Positions 1-5,809 of a stretch of DNA of 64,000 nt are shown in pieces. The notes below the pieces were generated by a model. That model saw nothing but the letters and a program-made list of their open reading frames with translations, was not told the origin of the DNA and ran no database searches. The translations under genes were made by a program, and so were the position numbers. Where the stretch lies: positions 1 through 64,000 of the forward strand of contig NZ_JBAWKC010000002.1 in NCBI RefSeq assembly GCF_044003965.1, read 5' to 3'. This DNA comes from Yeosuana aquiaggeris (GTDB taxonomy: Bacteria > Bacteroidota > Bacteroidia > Flavobacteriales > Flavobacteriaceae). Within the stretch, counting starts at the first letter, position 1, and each line of letters opens with the position of its first letter.

Positions 1-2
1 AA

Positions 3-98
3 CTGGCACTTATCGCAGTATGTAACAAACTAATTAAACAAGCTTTTGCTATTGCAAAATCAGGCTTGCCATATGATCATAATTATGTAATAAAATAA
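3..98 (+). CDS. C-terminal end of an IS110-like transposase (partial, cut by window edge)
   Basis: An open frame enters from the window edge and stops at 96-98 after 31 codons. The peptide contains ALIAVCNKLIKQAFAIAKSG followed by LPYD. From memory this resembles the C-terminal end of IS110/IS1111 (DEDD) transposases, where the last helix carries a basic patch followed by a G-x-x-Y/W-D segment. Only the tail is visible, so neither intactness nor the element's end can be judged, and IS110 elements often lack clear terminal inverted repeats. It marks the left flank as a region of past insertion. The family call is an inference from a short peptide. Confidence 0.4.
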   Translation: MALIAVCNKLIKQAFAIAKSGLPYDHNYVIK

Positions 99-138
99 TC
101 TAATAAAACATTTGGATTTTAGCTTAGTTCATTGTTAA

Positions 139-483
139 CTACTTTCTTTTTTTTAAGGTTAATTGTATTTTACCTAAAAACCCATATTCAACTATAAGTT
201 CATTTTTGGTCAACTTTTTAATATAAACAGAACCATCCTTATCTAAAAATATGGAATCACCTTCAATTCGCCAAGCAAAAACTTTATCCACCTCAAAATC
301 CGAAATTAAGTAAATAGAATCTGATTTAAATTCCACAAACTCCTTTTCTGACAATTCTACTTCCCCCGTTTCAATATCAGTAGAAGATACAACGTCCCAA
401 ATCCCCAAAAGGTCATCTTTTTTATGATTTTGATTGCAACTTAATATTATCAAAGCCAATAGAATAAAAATTATTTGTTTCAT
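139..483 (-). CDS. Small lipoprotein, lipocalin-like fold suspected
   Basis: The frame is open to 528, but the start at 483 gives a textbook lipoprotein signal: MKQIIFILLALIILSC, with the Cys at residue 16 as lipidation site. The upstream 15 codons would spoil it, so 483 is chosen (114 residues). The mature part has LLGIWDVVSSTD near its start and alternating hydrophobic/polar stretches ending IQLTLKKRK. This resembles the small lipocalin-like proteins common in Bacteroidota, in which a GxW motif opens the barrel. Substrate and partners are unknown. It stands alone between the transposase remnant and a gene-poor stretch. It is probably anchored in the outer membrane. Confidence 0.65.
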   Translation of the reverse strand: MKQIIFILLALIILSCNQNHKKDDLLGIWDVVSSTDIETGEVELSEKEFVEFKSDSIYLISDFEVDKVFAWRIEGDSIFLDKDGSVYIKKLTKNELIVEYGFLGKIQLTLKKRK

Positions 484-661
484 TGTAATTGTAATTAACA
501 ATTGGATATAGTTAATACCTATATCCACACTATATTCTCAAATATACTAAGCAAATAAAAGCCATTCTATGATTTATGTTAGGTTTATAAAGACAACTAT
601 TAACACACAATACTATAAATTATGTAAAGAAGAATGTTACTGAATGCCGTTGTGAAACTAT

Positions 662-877
662 TTAAAATTTTGCAGAATACTTATCAAGACTATGCCCATA
701 TTTAAAACTTCTAACTTCTGTTATGGTGTTATGTTCTGAATCATAAACAACTTCAACAAAGAACTTATCTATGGTATAACAGTTAATGCGAATATCTTTA
801 GTAATAATTTTATTAATATTATAAATGATAAAATACTTCAAGTTAAAATTTAAAAAACCTTCTCCCTTTATGCACAA
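662..877 (-). CDS. Short hypothetical protein or gene remnant
   Basis: A 71-codon frame with no ATG at its 5' end; it opens with TTG at 877. The C-terminal half (KFFVEVVYDSEHNTITEVRS, then FKYGHSLDKYSAKF) has the residue mix and strand pattern of a real protein, with FxVEVxYxxxxNxIxxVRSFK looking like a conserved tail. The first 30 residues are Ile/Asn/Lys-rich and look like translated AT-rich DNA. I read it as either the 3' remnant of a decayed gene or a short protein with a non-ATG start. No neighbour helps to assign a role. The window edge region also carries a transposase remnant, which would fit gene decay. Confidence 0.3.
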   Translation of the reverse strand: MCIKGEGFLNFNLKYFIIYNINKIITKDIRINCYTIDKFFVEVVYDSEHNTITEVRSFKYGHSLDKYSAKF

Positions 878-1060
878 TATAGAATATGTGACTATTCAAA
901 TAAATTTACATATATAAGAGAAGGCCTTAAAAATTATATTTCTTATAAAGGATAGTTTAAAAAAAAAGAATAATCCTTCCCAGAATTACTCTTTTTTAGA
1001 ATTAGTCACTTCTATATTTATTAGAAACGATAAATAAAAGTATTTTTTTTTATAAAAAAG

Positions 1061-1136
1061 ATGACTTTTGTTAGGTTTTAAATTGTAAGTATAGAGCATA
1101 AAAAAAAAGAGAATCATTCTAAGCAGAACAATCCTC
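1061..1136. repeat. Direct repeat, copy A
   Basis: About 76 bp beginning ATGACTTTTGTTAGGTT and ending in an AAAAGAGAATCATTCTAAGC-type hairpin segment. It matches 1214-1287 in the same orientation with only a handful of substitutions and two small length changes in A runs. A weaker echo of the start (TTATGTTAGGTTTATAAA) lies at about 574-591. No open reading frame crosses it convincingly. Confidence 0.75.
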
Positions 1137-1213
1137 TTTATCGCTATTAATATAAAACCAATAAATAACATTACATAACACTACAAAAAAAGGGCTTTTG
1201 TATTGATTAAAAC

Positions 1214-1287
1214 ATGACTTTTGTTAGGTTATGAATTGTAAGTATAGAGCCTAAAAAAAGAGAACCATTCTAAGCAGAACAATTCTC
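1214..1287. repeat. Direct repeat, copy B
   Basis: Second copy of the element at 1061-1136, same orientation, 78 bp downstream of the end of copy A. The conserved core includes AATTGTAAGTATAGAGC and CATTCTAAGCAGAACAA. The copy ends in an imperfect hairpin (GAGAA...TTCTC) and is followed at once by the CCCCTA dyad at 1293-1312. Confidence 0.75.
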
Positions 1288-1650
1288 AATTTCCCCTATT
1301 AATTAGTAGGGGGTTATCATTAAGCAACATAACAAAGTAAGCAGTCTTTTATCTGTTGAAATATGAGAAATATCATTCTTTCATACCTATAATTATGTAG
1401 TTCAACTAAAAAATATTCACAATATATGTAAAGCACATCTTTAAGAGGCTTTTAAATTAACAAGTAAATTCCTTTTACTACTCTTTTTATACCCCTATAT
1501 CATTTTCTGGCGTGAGTAAAATCACTGCATAGATGCGATGTAACATTTGAAAGGTTTGTAGGGATCTGATGGTTTCCCCCTAAATCAAACTGCAATCTCA
1601 ATAAGTTGTTGTAGGTTTTTAAAAGTCTACTTATAGAAAATATTTAAAGT

Positions 1651-1866
1651 ATGGATAATAGTATTTTTCTTTATGTGGCTGTTTTGATAGGTCTGATAAT
1701 TATAGGTGCCAAAAAAGGTTGTGATAAAGGAAGTAGTAAGCACAAAACATTTTGGAGAGTGACTATGATTTTAAGTATTATTTTAGCATTACCTCTTTTA
1801 GCGGTTCTCTCATTGGGACTAATTATGAATGCATCGGGCATTGTAAATCCTATGACAGCAGTTTAA
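1651..1866 (+). CDS. Small two-helix membrane protein, function unknown
   Basis: A 71-residue frame with an ATG start and an A-rich upstream region (TATTTAAAGTATGG), typical of flavobacterial initiation. It has two hydrophobic segments, at about residues 5-20 (IFLYVAVLIGLIIIGAKK) and 36-60 (MILSIILALPLLAVLSLGLI), separated by a charged loop GCDKGSSKHK. The topology predicts a small inner-membrane protein with two helices. I do not recognise the family. The upstream region is rich in CCCCTA-type dyads that could regulate it. It could be a spurious frame, but the amphipathic pattern and start context favour a real gene. Confidence 0.5.
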   Translation: MDNSIFLYVAVLIGLIIIGAKKGCDKGSSKHKTFWRVTMILSIILALPLLAVLSLGLIMNASGIVNPMTAV

Positions 1867-1978
1867 AAGCCTCATATATCTGCAAGGCTTATCTTTTGAA
1901 TAATTATTAAAACATCTTCTTATAATGTAAGTATGTTAAACTCGTATAAGGTCATTGGTTATTATAAGACCTTAGTAC

Positions 1979-2719
1979 TTATTTTTTAAAATTTCGGCTA
2001 TCCAATTCTTTATTGATATCACCAATTAAAGTATCTAATTTTTTATCAATTTTTAAACACTTGGTCACTCCGAATGACCTCACTTTAATAATTAAAGACA
2101 AGGTATTTAAGAATTTTTCATCTTTTTTGAGGGTTTCAAAATCATTAGGAATTGCAAAGGAACTATTTTCTAAATCTGACCTTATATTTTCAGCAAAAAA
2201 AGGCATCACAATGTCTTGATTTATATTCCACACCCATTTATCCCAATCATTAATTAAATTTGCAAAATCGGACTCATAAATATTTGTGATTTTCGCTTTT
2301 AAAACATCATTTTTTATGAAATCTACCCCCTTAGATTTTAAGGTTTCATATGATGTATAGGTTAGATAAGGTGAGGTCCAAGTGGGAAATTCACCAAAAA
2401 TAGTATCTAACTCTGCAGTATAAGGTAAATCTTTAGAAACATACGTTGCGAGATATTTTAATTGTCCAATTTGATCTTGGTTATAACCATAAGTCTCTTT
2501 TATATTTTTCTGAGATTCTATTAAATCAGATTTTATATCATTTAGTAAATTTAATTCTACTTTCCTCTCTTGTCTTAACTCGTTTGCTATATTTAATTGT
2601 AATGCAATCAATATTCCAATAACAACCAAAACAATTTCACCAACAGCATATCTTAAATATTTTATTGGCTTGTTATCATCCGCTAATGTTTTACGGATTT
2701 TTCTAAAGAATGGAATCAT
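1979..2719 (-). CDS. DUF6090 family membrane-anchored protein
   Basis: A 246-residue protein of a family common in marine Bacteroidota. The N-terminus is diagnostic: MIPFFRKIRKTLADDNKPIK, then YLRYAVGEIVLVVIGILIAL, which is a short amphipathic leader followed by one transmembrane helix (about residues 26-44), then QLNIANELRQERK. The rest is a soluble helical domain, presumably periplasmic, with charged coiled-coil-like segments. No catalytic motif is visible. The start is supported by the family N-terminus and by an unusual leader, AACCAACCAACCTT, directly before the ATG. DUF6090 genes often occur in several copies per genome. The function is unknown. Confidence 0.85.
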   Translation of the reverse strand: MIPFFRKIRKTLADDNKPIKYLRYAVGEIVLVVIGILIALQLNIANELRQERKVELNLLNDIKSDLIESQKNIKETYGYNQDQIGQLKYLATYVSKDLPYTAELDTIFGEFPTWTSPYLTYTSYETLKSKGVDFIKNDVLKAKITNIYESDFANLINDWDKWVWNINQDIVMPFFAENIRSDLENSSFAIPNDFETLKKDEKFLNTLSLIIKVRSFGVTKCLKIDKKLDTLIGDINKELDSRNFKK

Positions 2720-3186
2720 AAGGTTGGTTGGTTAACTTCAACAAGTTATAAATATAGAAAGAAAATTCCACCACTTATTTTTTGTTTCCAAAAAAATTAG
2801 TGTGCGTCATTATAAGCCTATTCCATGTCTTTCTTTTTCGGGACATGGGTGGGTCAATTAGATAATAAGAAGGTAATATGTTTGTTCTAAGTAGTTCGTT
2901 TTGATTGAACATTGAACACTTTATATTAAAATATTTATAATGTATTGAAATATATTAAGTTATAATCATTTTTTACATTGAACAGTAGATTGAACACTAA
3001 TTGAACAGATTGAACAGTTTTTTTATTGGAATTATAGGTTTAGCCGCTGGCGTTACTTGTTTTAACTTTATTAAATCAAATAAAGCAGTTATGTTGAAAT
3101 AATAGTTAAAAACACATTAATCGTACAAATATCGTAACAATAAAAAAGCCAACCATCTTATAATCAGATAATTGACTTTTTATTTG
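2720..3186. other. Non-coding stretch with ATTGAACA box cluster and a hairpin
   Basis: This stretch lies between the DUF6090 gene and the tRNA. It contains a hairpin at 2823-2848 (CCATGTC...GACATGG). Six exact ATTGAACA boxes start at 2904, 2911, 2977, 2989, 3000 and 3009. A 30-codon TTG-started frame at 3010-3102 encodes one hydrophobic segment (FFIGIIGLAAGVTC) and ends KSNKAVMLK. That short frame may be a remnant of a membrane-peptide gene. I see no full gene. Confidence 0.6.
2904..3016. repeat. Cluster of six ATTGAACA boxes
   Basis: Exact octamers ATTGAACA occur at 2904-2911, 2911-2918, 2977-2984, 2989-2996, 3000-3007 and 3009-3016, all in the same orientation. The last four are spaced 12, 11 and 9 bp apart start to start. 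They are too irregular for a CRISPR array and too short for a mobile element. They look like multiple protein-binding half sites or a degenerate tandem repeat. Confidence 0.65.
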
Positions 3187-3268
3187 TACTCAAGGTGGGA
3201 ATCGAACCCACACACCCGAAAGTACTGGATTTTGAATCCAGCGCGTCTACCAATTCCGCCACTTGAGC
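3187..3268 (-). tRNA. tRNA-Leu (anticodon CAA)
   Basis: Read on the minus strand, the acceptor stem GCTCAAG pairs with CTTGAGT, followed by discriminator A. The D arm contains TTGGTAGAC. The anticodon stem CTGGA/TCCAG encloses the loop TTCAAAA, so the anticodon is CAA (decodes UUG). A variable arm of class II size and the T loop GGTTCGATTCC follow. The total is 82 nt, right for tRNA-Leu, and the 3' CCA is not encoded. It sits alone upstream of prs and in opposite orientation to it. Confidence 0.95.
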
Positions 3269-3353
3269 AATTTTGGATAGCAAAAATAAATATATTTTCC
3301 GTAATTTCTTTAAAAATAGCTCAGAATATGTTAATCAGGTTAAAATAAATTTC

Positions 3354-3361
3354 TAAATTTG
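3354..3361 (+). promoter_or_regulatory. Candidate -7 box for prs
   Basis: TAAATTTG matches the Bacteroidota -7 consensus TAnnTTTG exactly and lies 52 bp before the prs start, outside the tRNA. No clean TTG sits at the expected -33 distance, so the assignment is tentative. Confidence 0.4.
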
Positions 3362-3413
3362 CACCTCGTTTAAAATTAGGTACTGTTATATACTAATAAA
3401 CAACATTTTAACT

Positions 3414-4355
3414 ATGTCTTACATTATTACCGAAGCAAAGATTTTTCCTTGTACACAAAGTATAGAACTTGCTCAAAAAATAGCAAACTCATATGGAGCA
3501 GAGCTTGGTAATGTAATTACCTCTAAATACAGTGATGGTGAGTTTCAACCATCGTATGAAGAATCAATCAGAGGCACACGAATTTTTATTATTGGGTCTA
3601 CCAATCCTGGCCCTGAAAATTTAATGGAAATGTTGTTAATGATTGATGCCGCTAAACGTGCGTCAGCGAGACATATTACAGCCGTATTGCCTTATTTTGG
3701 GTGGGCAAGACAAGACAGAAAGGATAAACCTAGAGTTCCAATTGCGGCAAAACTTGTGGCTAAAATGCTTGAAGCAGCGGGTGCTACAAGAATTATTACC
3801 ATGGATTTGCATGCGGATCAAATTCAAGGGTTTTTTGAAAAACCAGTAGATCATTTATTTGCATCCACTATTTTTCTGCCCTATGTCAAAGGTTTAAAAC
3901 TTGATAATTTAATGATCGCTTCTCCTGATATGGGAGGTTCTAAAAGAGCCTATGCTTATTCAAAGGCATTAGAATGTGATGTGGTGATTTGTTACAAACA
4001 ACGCGCTAAAGCAAATGTTATTTCTCATATGGAATTAATCGGTGATGTTAAAGGAAAAAATGTGGTACTTGTTGATGATATGGTTGATACTGCTGGAACT
4101 TTAACAAAAGCAGCTGATTTAATGATGGAGCGTGGTGCGATAAGTGTCAGAGCCATATGTACACATCCTATTTTATCTGGAAATGCCTATGAAAACATAG
4201 AAAACTCCAAATTACAAGAATTAATAGTAACAGATTCTATTCCACTAAAGCAAAAAAGTGATAAAATTAAAGTCTTGACTTGTGCTGATCTGTTTGCCAG
4301 TGTGATGCATAACGTACAATATAATAGATCTATTAGTTCAAAATTTATTATGTAA
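3414..4355 (+). CDS. prs: Ribose-phosphate pyrophosphokinase
   Basis: This cytoplasmic enzyme makes PRPP from ribose 5-phosphate and ATP and feeds purine, pyrimidine, histidine, tryptophan and NAD synthesis. The 313 residues are full length for class I PRPP synthetases. Visible signatures are the ATP-contact segment YFGWARQDRKDKPR (about 93-106), the cation-binding MDLHADQIQGFF (about 130-141) and the PRPP loop VVLVDDMVDTAGTL (about 217-230). The ATG follows an A-rich leader. It is followed at 67 bp by rplY, a pairing common in Bacteroidota (prs-rplY-pth), so the three may share transcription. Nothing is missing. Confidence 0.97.
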   Translation: MSYIITEAKIFPCTQSIELAQKIANSYGAELGNVITSKYSDGEFQPSYEESIRGTRIFIIGSTNPGPENLMEMLLMIDAAKRASARHITAVLPYFGWARQDRKDKPRVPIAAKLVAKMLEAAGATRIITMDLHADQIQGFFEKPVDHLFASTIFLPYVKGLKLDNLMIASPDMGGSKRAYAYSKALECDVVICYKQRAKANVISHMELIGDVKGKNVVLVDDMVDTAGTLTKAADLMMERGAISVRAICTHPILSGNAYENIENSKLQELIVTDSIPLKQKSDKIKVLTCADLFASVMHNVQYNRSISSKFIM

Positions 4356-4422
4356 AAATGTTTCCTGAAGTTTTAAGGCTTAGGGTTTAAAAGAGAGTAT
4401 TAATAAACAATTATAAATAAAA

Positions 4423-5070
4423 ATGAAATCAATTACACTTAACGGATCTCAAAGAGAAAGCGTGGGCAAAAAAGCAACAAAAGCCTTACGTAATGCTGGT
4501 CAGGTTCCTTGCGTATTATACGGAGGAGATAAGCCAGTTCATTTCTATGTTGAAGAATTAGCTTTCACCAAACTTGTATACACGCCTAATGCGCATACAG
4601 CTGTGATTGCACTAGACAATGGTAAAACGTATAATGCAGTAATGCAAGACATTCAGTTTCATCCTGTTACAGACAAAATTTTACATGTAGACTTCTACCA
4701 ATTATTTGAAGATAAACTTGTTACTATGGATATTCCTGTGCACATCACTGGAAGTTCTCCAGGAGTAAGAAATGGAGGTAGATTATTATTTAGAAAAAGA
4801 AAACTTGCAATTAGAGCATTGCCAAGTAAGCTTCCAGATGTCTTTAATGTTGATATTTCCAAACTTAAAATAGGAATGCTTATTTCTGTTGAAGAGCTTA
4901 AGAGTGAAGATTTTACAATTCTCCATCCAGACAGTCAAGTAGTAGTACAAGTTAAAACTGCTCGTACAGCTATTGCGGTTGCTGAAGATGAAGAAGAAGG
5001 CGCAGAAGTTTTAGAAGGCGCAGAAGCTACTGCTGAAGGAACAACTTCAGAAGAGGTTACTCAAGAATAA
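4423..5070 (+). CDS. rplY: 50S ribosomal protein L25 (Ctc/TL5 type)
   Basis: Binds 5S rRNA in the large ribosomal subunit. This is the long, two-domain form (215 residues) in which an L25 beta-barrel (about 1-95, starting ITLNGSQRESVGKKATKALR) is followed by the TL5/Ctc C-terminal domain (VHITGSSPGVRNGG onward). The tail after about residue 185 is very acidic and Glu/Ala-rich (EDEEEGAEVLEGAEATAEG), a usual Bacteroidota extension that is probably disordered. It follows prs closely and ends in a strong terminator at 5093-5128, so it closes a prs-rplY unit. Confidence 0.96.
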   Translation: MKSITLNGSQRESVGKKATKALRNAGQVPCVLYGGDKPVHFYVEELAFTKLVYTPNAHTAVIALDNGKTYNAVMQDIQFHPVTDKILHVDFYQLFEDKLVTMDIPVHITGSSPGVRNGGRLLFRKRKLAIRALPSKLPDVFNVDISKLKIGMLISVEELKSEDFTILHPDSQVVVQVKTARTAIAVAEDEEEGAEVLEGAEATAEGTTSEEVTQE

Positions 5071-5092
5071 GGGTTTTTAAAATTAAAAAAGG

Positions 5093-5128
5093 AAAAGCAT
5101 TCTGTTATATTCAGGATGCTTTTTTATT
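5093..5128 (+). terminator. Rho-independent terminator after rplY
   Basis: The perfect 12-bp stem AAAAGCATTCTG/CAGGATGCTTTT (one G-U type pairing at the C/G positions), with loop TTATATT, is followed by a T run. It lies 22 bp behind the rplY stop and before pth. Confidence 0.85.
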
Positions 5129-5149
5129 TTTACTTAAAATTATTCTTTT

Positions 5150-5776
5150 ATGTGGACGTTTTTAAGGAATCTTTTCAAAACAACCAAGCACCTAGAAGAA
5201 CCGAATACTATGAAGAAATATTTAATTGTAGGATTAGGGAATATTGGCGAGAAATATGCTGATACGCGTCATAATATTGGATTTAAAGTGTTAGACGCTT
5301 TTGCTGAACAGGAAAATTTAATTTTTGAAACGCAAAAACTGGGAGATCTGGCCACCTTTAAATTAAAAGGAAAAACGATGATTTTTTTAAAGCCAAGTAC
5401 TTTTATGAATCTTAGTGGAAAATCGGTATTATATTGGTTGACTAAAGAAAAAATTCCTTTGGAAAACCTACTGGTTATTACAGATGATTTAAACCTGCCC
5501 TTTGGAAATATAAGGCTAAAAACGAAAGGCAGTGATGGAGGTCATAACGGTTTGAAGGATATTCAGGAAACACTACAAACAACCAATTACAATAGATTTA
5601 GATTTGGCATTAGTGATGCGTTTAGCAAAGGTAGGCAGGTAGATTATGTTTTAGGTGAATGGAGTGCAGAAGAATCTGAAAAACTCAAAGAACGTTTAGA
5701 TACTTCAGTAAAGCTTATTAAGTCATTTGTTCTGGAAGGTATCAATATTGCCATGAATAAGTATAACGGAAAATAA
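5150..5776 (+). CDS. pth: Peptidyl-tRNA hydrolase
   Basis: Releases peptide from peptidyl-tRNA that drops off ribosomes. The Pth core starts at MKKYLIVGLGNIGEKY (about residue 21). The catalytic His is in RHNIG (His41), the substrate-binding Asn in STFMNLSGKS and the catalytic Asp in TDDLNLPFG. The N-terminal 20 residues (MWTFLRNLFKTTKHLEEPNT) precede the usual start. Such extensions are seen in related flavobacterial proteins, but initiation at the internal ATG (5210) is possible. The usual GNPG turn reads GNIG here. Expression is separated from rplY by a terminator, so pth probably has its own promoter in the short gap. Confidence 0.95.
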   Translation: MWTFLRNLFKTTKHLEEPNTMKKYLIVGLGNIGEKYADTRHNIGFKVLDAFAEQENLIFETQKLGDLATFKLKGKTMIFLKPSTFMNLSGKSVLYWLTKEKIPLENLLVITDDLNLPFGNIRLKTKGSDGGHNGLKDIQETLQTTNYNRFRFGISDAFSKGRQVDYVLGEWSAEESEKLKERLDTSVKLIKSFVLEGINIAMNKYNGK

Positions 5777-5778
5777 AA

Positions 5779-5806
5779 AAAGAAAGCAATTGGCTTTCTT
5801 TTTTTA
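5779..5806 (+). terminator. Terminator after pth (possibly bidirectional)
   Basis: Stem AAAGAAAGC/GCTTTCTTT with a 5-nt loop, flanked by A and T runs on both sides. It lies between the convergent pth stop (5776) and the stop of the T9SS protease (5810), so it may serve both strands. Confidence 0.75.
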
Positions 5807-5809
5807 TTT

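Larger units (their letters stand above)
878..1650. other. Gene-poor stretch with direct repeats and CCCCTA dyads
   Basis: No convincing gene lies here. The stretch holds a pair of about 75-bp direct repeats (1061-1136 and 1214-1287), each ending in a GAGAA...TTCTC imperfect hairpin. It also holds a CCCCTA/TAGGGG dyad at 1293-1312, an ATACCCCTATA element at 1489-1499 and a second dyad at 1559-1582 (TAGGG...CCCTA). The last part, 1505-1600, is noticeably less AT-rich than its surroundings. A small gene starts at 1651, so the right half may be its regulatory region. The left half looks like decayed or duplicated non-coding DNA. Confidence 0.6.

Noticed and set aside
986..1171. 61-codon minus-strand open frame
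   Set aside because: Composed of Leu/Ile/Phe/Lys from A/T runs, lies inside the direct-repeat region, and has no start context or recognisable motif.
2904..3016. CRISPR array
   Set aside because: Repeats are only 8 bp with 9-66 bp irregular spacing, and no cas genes are in the window.
3010..3102. 30-codon frame with a hydrophobic FFIGIIGLAAGVTC segment
   Set aside because: Starts only with TTG inside the ATTGAACA boxes and has no ATG; kept as a note in the intergenic entry as a possible remnant, not called as a gene.
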